Part shown: positions 1 to 12,009 of the stretch, one piece after another | Layout: each line of letters opens with the position of its first letter | Numbering within the stretch: position 1 is the first letter of the stretch | Origin: Siphonodentalium dalli | Taxonomy: Eukaryota > Mollusca > Scaphopoda > Gadilida > Siphonodentaliidae | Reading direction: 5' to 3' | Length of the DNA: 64,000 bases | Assembly: GCA_032622095.1 (NCBI GenBank) | Contig: CP136069.1 | Span: 119,710,126 to 119,774,125 of the forward strand | Made by a program: the position numbers and the translations under genes | Notes under the pieces: model-generated | Told to the model about the DNA's origin: nothing | Database searches by the model: none | The model's input: only the letters and a program-made list of their open reading frames with translations

Positions 1-24
1 CATCAACAAAATAGCTGAAATTAC

Positions 25-157
25 CAACCTTCAATTGATGACCAGCCGAGAATAAATGGGTCGTTTGTGTCTGCAGATGATAGAGATGACTGAGTCACAA
101 CTTTGTCAGTTCCCACGCCATCGACAATGAGCTGCACAGAGGTGCCCGTCTTGATAG
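25..157 (-). CDS. LAMA: laminin alpha exon: LG5 C-terminal half, gene continues off window
   Basis: This 133-nt exon has the acceptor AATTTTCAG. The donor is GTAATT after GGTTG; a weaker GTTGGT four bases earlier is possible. It encodes IKTGTSVQLIVDGVGTDKVV, then SSADTNDPFILGWSSIEG. The QLIVDG turn and the S-A-D-T-N-D-P motif are diagnostic of laminin alpha LG5. The last exon, with the final disulfide and stop codon, lies to the left of the window. Confidence 0.9.
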
Positions 158-1475
158 CTGAAAATTTAATTTGGATTCACTAGAAAGAAATCACACCACA
201 AATATTGCTAGCAGTCTCAAATCATGAGTTAATTTCCTTGTGTATATATATATATATATATATATCCCCTATTGGATTTCTGAAGTTTGGTCTTTGAAAT
301 ATCCCACTTGCGATTAACATTTGTTGTGGGAGAGGTGAGGAATTATTTTCATGGAGCGCTATTCAATACCAGTTTATTATGACCCAAACCACAATGAAAC
401 TCGTAGCTATGCCTAGGCCGATACATAACTTTCCGAAAGCAGCAACTTGACCAGCCATTTCAGCAAGGATACTAAACATCGCAATCAAATGACATCATGA
501 AGCAGTTCGGAGAGTGTAATAACATCCTGAATGTGTAATAAGACGGTCAGGCTTCTCGGAGTGGGGATACAATTTATATTTTGACGTAATAATATGTCTG
601 ATGTTATGAATATAATATTTTCTTAACAAAATATGCATCTCCGTTCATGGATACTGAACTATTGGTCATATCCTTCAAGCTCAGCATTTTATTGAAGAGT
701 TTAAAAAAATTGGTAGTACGAAATACCTACAGTACGTTTATTTACGCACTGGCATATGCTTAGAGTTCTCTCCATTTCCCAATCTGACGGCCACTTGACC
801 AGTCATGATCTATAAATCAGATTGATTGTGAGCAACTGGTTCTACAATATGAGTAACTTTCAGTATAAACAGTGTCCTTATGGCTAATTATACATTAAAA
901 TTAGTCTATTGTTTGTCTCTAAGTCAGTTTATGCACTGATTTCTGTTCTTTATATCACACAAATAATGGCATAATCTATTTTGGTCAATATTTGGCATTA
1001 CGCACTATTAAACAGATATGGCTCATTCGAGATTCCAAATTTTGTCCACGTAATATGGAAGGCAGTATAAGATAGGCTGACAAATACATGAAATATTGAT
1101 ATAACGCCTTCATATGCTCTGAAAAATATTTGCCATCGCCACAGCCATTTTCCAGCTATTTTAAATTTTTCGCATCAAAGTGAAACAAATGCTCTTTATT
1201 TACCAATAGACTAACACGGAATGCTCTTTTCTACTCCATGCCATGCAAATGACTTTTTTTGTTTGGGGCCCAAAGTTGTATTTTTTAATACTTCAGTGCA
1301 TCTTTCCGCGGCATATAATGCTCGGAAAAAGTAGTTAAAAGTATTTATCGACCTATTTTGATACGGGAAAAATTGAAAAGCGAATAATTAATATTAGGTG
1401 TATTTTGGAGCGCAAATTGCCATGTGGCTTTAAGTTAAGAAATGTGGAATTATGGCCTAATTTACTTTAGTGTAC
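158..1475. other. laminin intron, no gene
   Basis: A (TA)n run lies at 243-264. The segment 1010-1440 (GTCCACGTAATATGG, GCTCTTTATT, TTATCGACCTATTTTG) resembles 43240-43460 inside the ACCGCGGTA element. Nothing else is recognised. Confidence 0.5.
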
Positions 1476-1575
1476 CTGTAACATTATGCCATTGTTCGTC
1501 ACATATACTGTCACCCGTGGCGACTGTGAATGTCACTTCAGCTGAATCTCCTCCGTTATTCATTGAAAATATCAG
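1476..1575 (-). CDS. LAMA: laminin alpha exon: LG5 middle with WH turn
   Basis: This 100-nt exon lies between TTTTCCAG and the donor GTACAC. It encodes LIFSMNNGGDSAEVTFTV, then GDSICDEQWHNVT. The C-D-x-Q-W-H turn is the typical LG5 signature. The terminal G combines with CT of the next exon to give Ala. The surrounding introns are short, and a hAT-like 434-bp element starts 58 bp upstream of it in transcript sense. Confidence 0.92.
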
Positions 1576-1633
1576 CTGGAAAAGAATTATTGGAAAAATA
1601 AAAAATAATGCATTCAGGCTACTAAAATAGCAA

Positions 1634-2067
1634 CAAGCCTGAGTTTAGTGTACCAGTCATTTGCAGAATGAGAACCCCAGAGGGTGAATTTAGTGACGCA
1701 TTCCCGCATAGCAGGCTAGCATCTCCAAATTCACCCTCTCGGGACCTCATTCTGCTTAGGCCTAGCTAGATCATCTTTTCTGGAAAGTTTCTTTATTATC
1801 AAAATTTCTATAGAAACTTCCTCACATAGATTCTATTTCTTTTTTTTAGTTTAGTTTCTCTATATTCCCGAATTGGCAGACGACACATTGTATAATCATG
1901 GTTCTCAATGGATGTGCATCACAATATTCACCATTTGGGAATCTCAATCTGAGGTACCAAGAGGGTGAATTTGGTGATGCTAGCCCGCTGTGGGATAGCG
2001 TCACTAAATTCACCCTCTGGGTACCTCGATCATTCTTCAAGTGAAAGGCACTCTAAACTCAGGCTTG
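1634..2067. mobile_element. 434-bp hAT-like MITE, copy 1
   Basis: The ends are CAAGCCTGAGTTTAG and CTAAACTCAGGCTTG. The 8-bp direct repeat AATAGCAA flanks both ends exactly. Inside each arm is a smaller inverted pair around the word GAGGGTGAATTT. There is no coding capacity. The 8-bp duplication fits hAT (or another 8-bp-duplicating superfamily). Confidence 0.85.
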
Positions 2068-2225
2068 AATAGCAAGCTGACATTTTTTATTGAATCTGGA
2101 CACCAGTAATGACATATTCTGAACAAATTTGCCACAACATAAAACTGACATGTAAAATCAGCCTAGAAATAGAATGACAAATGTGTGTCAACTGGTTGAT
2201 TATTATGGCACAAGTTTGTTGAGAT

Positions 2226-2290
2226 GTGATGGTACAATGAGAACTGTAGGTACAGTGAGAACCGTAGGTACAATGAGAACCGTATATACA
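2226..2290. repeat. 21-bp tandem repeat
   Basis: Three units of GTACAATGAGAACCGTAG with small changes. Confidence 0.8.
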
Positions 2291-2409
2291 TCGCAGCATG
2301 AAAAATGAGTGCAATAACAATAACATGTTCAGATCATTGTCGTTATGAGTGCAAAATACACTCATGTGCTGAATGAACGATGCAAACAACATGGTAATTA
2401 TAATGGTCA

Positions 2410-3093
2410 TAAATTCAGTAATTTATCCATGGCTTAAATTCATCCATTTTTTGCATATATTATGTTGAGTATAAAAGGAGATTTAGTGTACAGTACACCT
2501 TTAATGCACACCCCAGAGACTGTAGCTTGTAGTATACTGAAATCTGGGTATATATTGTTTCAGTTAATGGAATAAATTAGTGATTTAGTATACAACATAG
2601 TAGTGAAGAGTTTTTCAGTTACATCTGATGTCGTTGTTAACATAATCAGTGAGTATTTTCCAAGGACAAGACAGATTTTTATTGAATGCTTTACGCTGTA
2701 TTTTGCAAAAATTATCGATGGTGTGAAATAAGTATGAAATGAGTAACTTTGACTCAAAAATTTCCATTACCCTATTATAATATTGTTGGTATATTTACCA
2801 ATATTTCAATTATGAATATAAATATCAGTTCACTTTTCAACCAAAAATTTGAGCACACCAATTTGGAATCATTTTAAAACAATCTTTTTCTATTTGAGGA
2901 ATAGAACTTCGAGCCATCATTGTTATGGTTGAGATATATAAATTTGAAATAATTCTATCAATAGACAAATCACCAATTGACCCACAAACATAGCCATATA
3001 ACATTTATTTCAACTAAGATTTACCACGTAACACTAATTTTGACCAATTTGAGACAAGCAAGCTGTGTCTGTCGCTCTAAAAGTAGCCCCTAC
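2410..3093. other. laminin intron, no gene or repeat seen
   Basis: Plain AT-rich sequence with short chance ORFs only. Confidence 0.5.
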
Positions 3094-3227
3094 CTGTCCA
3101 TTTGATAAGGCAAGTTTGAAGAAATCTTTTCCAGCTGAGGACTGCACAGAACAGATGACACCAGCAGGAGAGTATGGTTTAATGGACACAACAACTGTAA
3201 GATTTACTCCAACACTGAAGGTCTCAT
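3094..3227 (-). CDS. LAMA: laminin alpha exon: LG5 first strands
   Basis: This 134-nt exon has the acceptor TCGTTTTGCAG and donor GTAGGG. It encodes ETFSVGVNLTVVVSIKPYS, then GVICSVQSSAGKDFFKLALS and NGQ. The pattern xFxVGxxLxVxxxxKxxxxxGVxxxxxS matches the start of laminin LG5. NLT is a possible glycosylation site. A TA-ended palindromic element lies 26 bp upstream in transcript sense. Confidence 0.91.
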
Positions 3228-3252
3228 CTGCAAAACGAAAACAAAAAACATG

Positions 3253-3363
3253 TACAGTAATGCCCTAAGTAATCGACCCCTTAACCACAGCAAAATTAAA
3301 TCCTGAAAAGTTACCCATAATTCTGCTGTGGTTAAGGAGTCGATTAATTAGGGCATTACATGT
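3253..3363. mobile_element. TA-ended palindrome element, short copy
   Basis: It starts TACAGTAATGCCCTAAG and ends TTAGGGCATTACATGTA, with arms around AATCGACTCC-TTAACCACAGC. It is an internally deleted version of the 217-bp element at 29541. It sits 26 bp from the laminin LG5 exon at 3094-3227. Confidence 0.75.
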
Positions 3364-3434
3364 AGACATTGGATTTTTTAAATCAAAAGATTTGCTGCAT
3401 ACTTCGCAGTTGATAATATTTTCCTACAGGACCA

Positions 3435-3456
3435 GGGGGGGGGGGGGGGGGGGGGG
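3435..3456. repeat. 22-base G homopolymer
   Basis: The run follows ACAGGACCA. Other long G or C runs are at 42017-42035, 46661-46676, 60318-60336, 61666-61679, 62840-62854 and 59666-59678. They could fold as G-quadruplexes or mark assembly-length uncertainty. Confidence 0.9.
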
Positions 3457-4990
3457 TGTCGGAAAAAAGTGCCATGACAGTAGGCTGAAATTTTTTTTCC
3501 CCGCCTCTTGGGTACCCACCACCCCCCTATTTGAAGGAAAAAATATTTTTTTCCAATTTAATGCGGGGTACCCACCCCCCTTTTTACCTCCAAATCCAGC
3601 CAAATCACCCCTTATTCAGGGTTTCCGCTATAGCGGTAGGGGTTCCCTTTTTGGGCCCCACTCCCCCAGCCACTTTTTCCTCTTTTGTCACAACACAGGA
3701 CATATTCCATATGATAATGTCTACAGGTATAAATATGTTTACTTCTCAATTTCGTTGGGACAGTACTAAGAAATTTAAATAGTTGACAACTTATTTGATT
3801 TCTAGCGAGAATACACTCAGACCGATCTAACACGAACTGAGGAAGTGATCAAACCGACATCGATAGAACACATGCTTTGGAGTACGCTAGTTATATTGCT
3901 GTGGTTAGGTTATAAAAAATGACAGCCGGTAATTTAATCATGTTTCGGTACAATATGCATCCGAACTTTCTGCCGAGTCTTGAATAGTGGCCGTTTAACT
4001 TCAACGGGCGTGTTTCCGTATACAGCAATTAATTTTTATCTAATAACTTTTCTATGTTTTAAAGTTATTGCGGTTGATAGCATAGTAACTTAGGTAGAAA
4101 ATGGATGCAAAACGATCAGCGAATATACTCTCTGTTTCTTCTATTGGCCGATAAAACAAAAGTAGGTCCACTAGTGTTTCCACGACATTGAAAACATTGA
4201 CTGCATTTCCCCTCGGCGGAGACAGGACCCGTTCCCCAAAACCTAGTGGAAAGCCTGCCTTGTTTGACGGAATTTCTTTTCCAATTTCATGCAGGGTACC
4301 CACCCACGTTTTACCTAAAAATCTGTAGTCTCACTCCATTTAGGCTTGGTATTTGTTTCAGTTATACAGTCTGAGAACAGATAAGAATCATATAAACCTG
4401 CAGCACCCATTGTTATCCTGTTTGTTTTTGTTTATCAATTGACTCATGACTTGTAAACAAGTTATATGAACATTTTACCATATTTCCAATGCTTGTCTGT
4501 AATCACTTTCAAATACAACTGTATCGAAAATATAAAATAAAAATTTAGGCAAAACATTTTTGCTAAATAGTAATGGACCCACACAATCTTATATACCATC
4601 TGACAACATGGCGTTTAACAGATTGATCAGCATTCATATGGCTTTGATGTGAAATTGTGTCCAAAAAAAACAACATAAATTAAACTAAAAAATCCAACAC
4701 AAATCTGGATGTGGCCTTAAATTGCATTCAATACTTTCTGGCATGATGAGATTTCCATGTTTGCCTCTTATGCTGTCTGATCAGGTCTATTGAGTAAACA
4801 TTAATGATATAAATAAATAGCTTTATTCATTTTTATTTACTTTAATCATGGGTGTCATAATTGTCCATTTTCATCTTGAACCAGTGGCGTTGGTACTTGA
4901 CAATGTGATCTGATGCAAAAGACGAAATTGTGAGTGTTGGTTTGTAACCGGGATTTCCGAGAAGCATTATGCCTATATCCACACTAACTA
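3457..4990. other. laminin intron, mostly unrecognised
   Basis: A short motif, TTTCCAATTTAATGCGGGGT with ACCCACCC, occurs at 3548 and again at 4277, so part of the segment is duplicated. No ORF with coding character is seen. Confidence 0.45.
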
Positions 4991-6245
4991 AGGGGTCATC
5001 TCAAAACTAAAATCGGTAAAATGGGCAAAAACACCGATTTTACCGATTGATAACGCTTTGTGGAAGTCATTTCTACCGATAAAATACCGATTACAACGTA
5101 GAAACGACGTTTTTGAACAACGCGTCGATCGGTGAAATCGGTACCGATTTTTCCGATTACGTCAATTTTTGACGGTCACAATCGGTACCGAATCTACCGA
5201 TCAGAACGTACGTTTCCAAATAACGTCGCTAATGATCGCAGCGCCTGAGTACTTCGGTATCGCCGTAGCCTATTGGTCTAGCAACACATGTTTTTTTATG
5301 TATATATTATCAAGTTAATAGGCCTACCGGTACCACGAACGCCTGTGTTATATAGGCGACCATTCATTCATTGTCAAATCTTTCGACTGGTATTTGTGAT
5401 GTAATTGGTATAAATCATCACGAAATGACAGTCACATGCAATGCTATGCCAAATGTGCAGTTTCAATCAATCATAGCCTGATAATGAAGTATTTATATCA
5501 GCTAATTACGTATTAGGTAATTTTCGTGCGACAAAGACACGCCTATTTTAAGTTTGATCGACAGCTGTTGTTTTAACTAATTGTCGTAGAGCCAACTCAC
5601 TCACGTTTTAGTTGGGATAAAAAATAGATCCATGCACCGGTGATTTGTAAAGAAATCAAATAGAGAAAAGATATCCTTACCCAAACTAAAACATAATTAG
5701 TGATTCAAAAGAATAAAATGTTCAATTTAAGCGAGTCACCGGAAGTACGGATTCGGAAACGAAAAAAATATTTCCGATGAGAATAATTGTTACCGGTACT
5801 GCCAATTAATCTAATAATACCTAATACATAAAAGAATGCAAATAAACCACTATCTGATTTTTTTTTCGATGGAAAATCCACGACCATCTGTGCCCTAGAT
5901 CTATGTAGGCCTATAACAAAAATCGAACATAAAACGTCTCAATCGGTACCGATTTCACCGAGTGTTTTTGCAACTACGGCGTTAACTTGTTCATACATGT
6001 ACAACAACAAATCGAACGTTAAAAGTTTCAATAAATCGGTACCGATTTCACCGATTGACTTACCGACTGCGACGTAATGCGTTCACTCATGGATATTGAT
6101 CGGTAAAATCGGTACCGATTTTACCGTTAATGACGCTACTAACGTGATTACGCTGTCTGACTTTACCGATTATTTTCCGATTCAAAAGGCTTGAATACAA
6201 TCGGTAAATGGCAATCGGTACCGATTGGAGTTTTGAGATGACCCC
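4991..6245. mobile_element. 1.25-kb element with AATCGGTACCGATT palindromes
   Basis: The terminal inverted repeat is AGGGGTCATCTCAAAACT at 4991, with its complement AGTTTTGAGATGACCCCT ending at 6245. Clusters of ATCGGTACCGAT-type words lie just inside both ends (5020-5215 and 5940-6230), with seven GGTACC sites in the element. The core has no transposase. No convincing target duplication is seen. Confidence 0.8.
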
Positions 6246-6836
6246 TAACCCCTTAAGCCCTGACCAAAGTGTCATACATACTATAACAATGATGCTGAAC
6301 ACTTTGAGGCAATTATATTGCAGAAATGTTGTAAGAGGAAAAAACTGTAACCACTTGGAAAAAAGTGACTTTTTTCGCGGCTGAAACACCCACCCACCCA
6401 GGCCTACTGTATGGAAAAAAGTGAATGAACCATTTCATTTTCGAGTCACCAATTTTTTTTTTTGTAGTGCCTTGATATACAATCTATGACATAAAATATG
6501 ATTAAAATACTATAATTCATCACCATTTGAAACGTGTGTCTCAGAAGATGCCCATAGAGAAATAGAAAACAGCTGAAATCATGGAAAGATTCCCCCCACC
6601 ATTTAATATGCAACAGAATATCTTAAGATATAGAGTTATTCCTCTTCCATTGCAAATAATGAAACTTGAGCACAGAACACCAAGTCGGTATCTCAACAAA
6701 AACAACATGTTCACAGTTTATTACACAGCATAAGATGATAATACTATGTTTTGGAGCTTCCCCTTTCAAATGGTATATAATATGGCATATATCTTATATA
6801 AAATTATCAGTGGCTTAGAAAATTAAGTCGGCCTTT

Positions 6837-8985
6837 AACCCACTCATGATGGGAGCTACCCTGGTGCAGCATTAAAAACCCTGTGCCAGTGCATTCCCTT
6901 ATATATGCATGTCTCCCACTGGCTTCCCATACAGATATTTCTCATGAGAAGTTGTTAGAATCTTATAAGAATCTCATGAGAAGCATATTAGAAAGATATG
7001 CAAAGCAGAGAAAACTAACATGAACCTTGTGAGAAGATGTTAGAAATCCATTTTCTAACCAAGGGTCTTATGTGAGAAAAATTTCTCACGTGAGAAATAT
7101 GAGATCTCGTAAGAAATTCAGACTTAGAAATATTTCCATTGAACCGTAGTATATTTTTCTAAGTTGCAAATTCTAATTTGAGTTCGCATGAGAAAAATAG
7201 ACTTTGAAATTATCATCCTTCAAGTAAGTTTTTAAAAACATTCCTGAGTTAAAAAAAATTCACGTGATTTCTTATGAGAAATGCAGACTTTTTTCAAAGT
7301 CAGAAATTCTCACGTTAGATCTCATAAGAAATACAAACTTTAAAATTCTGTATTCTCCAATTCCAGAAATTTTTAAGTAAGCTAAGTGTGATTTTCTCAC
7401 ATGAGAATATGTTAGAAATAGGGTAGATATTTTTAAGTCAGATTTCAATGGTGGGTAAATGATTTAATCTAGAACATGTGGTCGAGAAATCTTATCTGGT
7501 GTTTGCTGGAGAATTCAAAATATAAAATGCGCCAAAACAGTTACTGGAGTAAACCTGTACATGTCAGTTGTTATGCACAATTTGGACTGTAACTATCTTA
7601 ATTCATATCTGTGCTAGAAGCTTATTATATTCATGAGAAGGGAAACATGGAGTTATATTATGGTTTTATTTGGGGATATTCTTTAATGATAAGTTCCACA
7701 ACATGGAATACACACTATACTAGGTAAGTGTAATATTTATAGAAATGGCAGAGGGGTTTAGACATCATGCACCTGGCATCATGGCAAGATTTTAGGGCAT
7801 GTGGTCTCTTGTGTTGTCTTTACTGCAGGTTCTAATACTAGTATGTAATTTATCAACCAGGTAGACTACATGCAGTATATTAAAGTTGATTTAAATTTTA
7901 TTTTCAAATATTATTAATTATATTTCTAGAATAAATAATGATGGACCATATCACATCAAATAAACTGCTGCTATTGTTTATTGAAATGTAAGACAGAGTA
8001 AATGTGTGAATCTATTTACAAAATGAATGAATTTTAGGAAATAAACAATTTATGGCTGTTTTCATTGTTTCATGGAAGTGATTTTTACAGTTATTTGGAA
8101 TATTCCACGAAGAGCAGTTAACATGTTGCAGTGTACACACGCTATGCACACAGCAATTGAAAAATTGGTTAAAAGTTCAGTTGAAGTTTAGTGTGAGATT
8201 TATGTGATAAATACAGATCTGTATTTGTACAGTATAGATTCATCGCACACCACAAATGCCTCTAAGATCAGGGACCCCAGAAGCAGAAAATGGCAAGGGG
8301 GCAAAAGCAGTCCGAAAGCCTGGAAATTCTCAATGACAGTGTTTGTTATTTTATAACCTTAAAAAGATGATAAATGACAGTGTTAAATTGTTAATGATAC
8401 CAAAATGAATTTGGTAGCACATAGATTTGTTTGAATTAGATAGTCCTTATTTATTATACTGTCATTATATTTTGAAAAAAGGATATTAGAAATGATTCTT
8501 TCTCATGTGAGAAATGATTCTTTCTCACGTGAGAAATGATTCTTTCTCACGTGAGAAATTATTCTTTCTCACGTGAGAAATGATTCTTTCTTACGTGAGA
8601 AAAAATTATTTCTCACGTGAGGTTTTTAATATGCAAATTAGCAAGATTTTTTCTCACGTGAGAAAAAATTCTTACGTGAGAAAAAATATTTCTTACGTGA
8701 GGAAAGATTCTTTCTCACGTGAGAAAAATTTCTTATGAGAACGTGCTAATTTGCATATTAAAAACCTCACGTGAGATTCTAACGTGAGATTCTAACGTGA
8801 GATTCTAACGTAAGATTCTCATGAGAATTATGTTAGGACATTTTGGTAAGGGCTACAATGTCAAGGTAAATATTTTTAGACCAATTTATTCTCTTATATA
8901 TGCGAGGCTCCCAATGGGAGACTCGCATATATAAGACAATGCATTGGCACAGGGTTTTCACAAAATTTCAGGAAGCTCCAGTCAT
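6837..8985. mobile_element. TATATAAGAGAAT-family MITE split by a 1.9-kb insertion
   Basis: The left half (6837-6935: GATGGGAGCTACCC, GCAGCATTAAA, GTGCCAGTGCATTCCC) and right half (8855-8985: CTCGCATATATAAG, CACAGGGTTTTCAC, GGAAGCTCCAGTCATGG) are colinear with 28159-28406. Everything between them is the TTCTCACGTGAGAA element. Confidence 0.7.
6938..8850. mobile_element. element built from TTCTCACGTGAGAA palindromes
   Basis: Both ends are dense in the 14-bp palindrome TTCTCACGTGAGAA and its variants (TTCTCATGAGAA, TTCTTACGTGAGAA). At 8480-8830 there are about a dozen words. Within that cluster, arms reading CTCACGTGAGGTTTTTAATA are repeated inverted at 8611 and 8775 around the octamer ATGCAAAT. 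The middle (7440-8470) is AT-rich with no ORF. No clear target duplication was found. Confidence 0.65.
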
Positions 8986-9034
8986 GGAAGATTTATTAGG
9001 TAAAACCCAATGCAATTTGAAGGGTTACGATGAA

Positions 9035-9128
9035 TGGCAACAAGCCATATTTCCGACTAAATCCTGAAAAGTTACCCATAATTCTGCTGTGTTTAAGAAG
9101 TTGATTACTTAGGGCATTACTGTATGTA
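9035..9128. mobile_element. TA-ended palindrome element, single arm
   Basis: It is the right arm only: GAATGGCAACAAGCCATATT through TTACTTAGGGCATTACTGTA. It is the same sequence as 29670-29757 with substitutions. Confidence 0.7.
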
Positions 9129-9326
9129 CTGTATTGAAGTGTGGCATGCTTGTCACTCAGTATGGTGGATTCCATTAAAGTTAAACGCAGACATGACAAT
9201 GCCACTAAGATGGGCATATAAGTGAAATTGGGTCACTCACCCAAGCATAAACTGGCTCCCGAATGATTATTTTGTTGTTGATCTAATCTCGAAATGAAAT
9301 CAGACTGAGCAATCACCTCACATCAT

Positions 9327-9762
9327 CAAGCCTGCAAATAGTGGGTCTGTCATTTGCAGAATGAGGTCCCCAGAGGGTGAATTTATTGACGCTATCCCGC
9401 TAAGCAGGCTAGCACCACCAAATTCACCCTCTTGGGACCTCATTCTGCTTAGGCCTCATCTTCTGGGAAGTATCTATAGTCTCAAATTGACATTGTTTTT
9501 AGTTAATTTTTCCCTTCTGGGAAGTTTCTATATATCTAAGATAAAATTCAAAATTGAGGTGACTAATGGGTGAACATCACCAACTTCAACTGGGGAAATT
9601 CAATCTGATTCTAGGTCTCCCATAGCAGTTGAGGTCTAAGCAGAATGAAGTTCCCAGAGGGTGAATTTGGTGATGCTAGCCCACCAAGCGGGATAGCATC
9701 ACTAAATTCGCTCCCTATGGGGGACCTCATTCTGCAAATGACACACACTATTTGCAGGCTTT
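9327..9762. mobile_element. 434-bp hAT-like MITE, copy 2
   Basis: It starts CAAGCCTGCAAATAG and ends CTATTTGCAGGCTTT, with the same inner GAGGGTGAATTT arms as copy 1. The flanks CACATCAT and CAAACCAT match at six of eight positions, a decayed duplication. It ends 96 bp before a laminin exon. Confidence 0.8.
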
Positions 9763-9858
9763 CAAACCATATGAGAGTTTGCATACATATGTAGCTGATG
9801 AGCTGTTGAAATGCATGACAATTAAATATGGCAAACACTTGACATGAGACATATTTAC

Positions 9859-10012
9859 CTATAACCAGATAGCTGCTCTCACTGAGGCGGGCACTATTCC
9901 GACTAGTAGGTTTGTAGCAGGATTGAGTACTGATAGTCGATACTGGCTCAACCATTGTGTCCGGTGTAAGTCTAACATTCTTTATACAGCCATCAAAACC
10001 AGCTTTTAATCC
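9859..10012 (-). CDS. LAMA: laminin alpha exon: end of LG4 and start of LG5
   Basis: This 154-nt exon has the acceptor ATTGTATAG and donor GTAAAT. It encodes GLKAGFDGCIKNVRLTPD, then TQSCYKPTSRNSARLSE and SSYLVI. GFDGCIKNVRL and the later SC are the LG4 disulfide pair, and SYLVI opens LG5. A mobile element begins 69 bp upstream of the acceptor, and a 434-bp-family element ends about 100 bp downstream of the exon. Confidence 0.93.
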
Positions 10013-10080
10013 CTATACAATATAAAAAGTTTATCTTCACATTTGTAATATAGTCACGACCAAAACTAGACCTCAGTTAC

Positions 10081-10247
10081 TTAACCCTTCTATGACTGGA
10101 GCTTCCTGAAATTTTGCGAAAAACTGCCAACGCATTCTCTTATATTGTACAAGTCTCCCAAAGGGAGCCTCGGATATATAAGAGAATACATTGGTCTAAC
10201 AATATTTAATTTGACCTTGTAAGCCAGTTCATTCATGAAAGGGTTAA
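10081..10247. mobile_element. piggyBac-like MITE with TTAA ends (TATATAAGAGAAT family)
   Basis: The edges are TTAACCCTTCTATGACTG and CATGAAAGGGTTAA. A central foldback joins GCATTCTCTTATAT to ATATAAGAGAATAC. It starts 69 bp from a laminin exon. Confidence 0.75.
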
Positions 10248-10518
10248 AGCCTTAAGTCATGGTACATACTCATGAATGTGCAAAATTATAACACATAGCA
10301 CACAATGAGAGCTTGCAGATAGTGAATGAATTGAGCTAATCATGTGACTGGCTAGGGAAGCCACTGCCAAATTGGATATATCTACTCTAAGTTGGTGGCA
10401 TAACAAGAGGTTCGCAAGTCATATTGTTGTTTGTGTTGGTATAATTTAACGATGATAAAATAAACAGTATCCAGTACAGTGTCCAGTATAGTAAATGTCA
10501 TTCAACTGAACAAACATG

Positions 10519-10939
10519 CAATCCTGCAAATAGTCTCTGTTATTTGAAGAATGAGGTCCTCAGAGGGTGAATTTATTGACGCTATTCCACACAGCGGCTA
10601 GCATCACCAAATTCACCCTCTGGGAACCTCATTCTGCTTAGGCCTCAACTGCTATGGGAGAGCTAGGATCAGACTGAAGTTCCCCAGTTGAAGTTGGTGA
10701 TGTTCGCCCACTGGGCACCTTAATTATGCATTCTATCTTCTGCAAATTAGGGGATATAGAAATGTCCCAGAAGGGAAAAAGTAACTAAAAACAATGTTAA
10801 TTTCAGACTATAGAAGATGAGTCCTAAGAAGAATGACGTACCCAGAGGGTGAATTTAGTGATTCTAGCCTGCTGTGTGGGATAGCATCGCTAAATTCACC
10901 CTCATTCTGCAAATGACAGATGCACTTTTTGCAGGCTTG
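10519..10939. mobile_element. 434-bp hAT-like MITE, copy 3
   Basis: The ends are CAATCCTGCAAATAG and TTTTTGCAGGCTTG. The flanking octamers CAAACATG and CAAACACG agree at seven of eight positions. The internal arms are as in the other copies. Confidence 0.8.
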
Positions 10940-11424
10940 CAAACACGGTAAAGGAAGGTATTTCTAATAAAGTAATGCAATTGATACAGCCATTATGTGG
11001 TTTTTCACAATAGGCAGCCAGAGAAATGCAATGTAATTTTACTAAAAAATTGCCCTTGCCACCTGAATCGTGAATCATGTGATCAAGCAATTCATACACC
11101 AACTGGAAAGAAACTCTTTTATTGTAAGGGCAGCCCAGATCAGCCATAAATATATTAAGTTAGAAATCCAAGGCCATGGATATCAATTCAAACATACCAT
11201 AAGTCTATCACTATTGGAAGTTTGTTTTCTGTCAATCCATGGCCATATGATAGACCTCTGGCATTATTGAATTGAAATATAAACTGATATATGTGGGCTC
11301 TAGCTGGACAACAAGCAGTCCTTATAGTCATAGTGTTCTAATTAATACATCTCAGATTCAGATCTGATTTGAGCCTTCCTGAAACTAAAACACACATACC
11401 CAATACGGACATCAACCAAGAATA

Positions 11425-11690
11425 ACAATTAAAGAGTATCGTTAGGTTGTGGCAAAATACGCCCATGGTATTTCCGACAGAAGGCCATGACTCTGGTGAT
11501 AATTGGTGGATGCATGGAACCCAAATTCAAACTTGACCTTTATTTTGGGCTATAGTAAACTCACATACCAAATTTTATTCCATTCAGATGAGACTATCTA
11601 AAGTTATCAACTGAAACAAAAGCGAATGGACAGACGGATGGCAACCACGATGGATGGACCGACAGACCAATAACATTATACATCCTATTT
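11425..11690. repeat. dispersed repeat with GGCCATGACTCTGGTGA
   Basis: GTGGCAAAATACGCCCATGG, ACTCTGGTGATAATTGGTGG and a GGACAGACGGATGG tail. A relative lies at 39340-39450. Confidence 0.65.
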
Positions 11691-11835
11691 TTTTTAAATT
11701 GGCATATAATTATTCTTCCAGTAATCAAAGGACAGGGGGGCATAGATCTAATTACAAATAAGAACAATAATAAATCTGGCAAAGACTTCGCACTAACTCC
11801 AGAGAAATTTGACTTCATTGAAAAACCAAACAAAC

Positions 11836-12009
11836 CTGTGTGTTCTTGGCGACTCCATTGGTAAAGTCTGGATCATCAGGAAACCCTCCAACATGGACTG
11901 GGAACACAATGGAATTCACCCCCGAGCTCGATCCTGGTGATGTCCCAGTGGCTAGCAATATGCCGTCCACAGAGAGAGTTCCTTCTCGACCATTACGAGC
12001 AAACAACAC
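11836..12009 (-). CDS. LAMA: laminin alpha exon: LG4 second half
   Basis: This 174-nt exon (58 whole codons) lies between CATCTCAACAG and the donor GTTTGT. It encodes VLFARNGREGTLSVDGILLA, then NSIVFPVHVGGFPDDPDFTN. The strand plus TLSVDG turn and the VHVGGFPDD strand are standard laminin LG features. Joined to the previous exon it completes the WHEV motif. The 7.5-kb intron on its upstream side contains the antisense GPCR gene. Confidence 0.92.

Noticed and set aside
721-800. Possible extra laminin exon after TTTATAG at 802
   Set aside because: The short frame contains VAVRLGNGE but does not fit between the LG5 exons, whose phases already join without it.
3392-3769. 125-codon ORF with a poly-Gly run
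   Set aside because: It reads through a 22-base G run and low-complexity Pro/Phe sequence; its length depends on homopolymer count and it has no domain.
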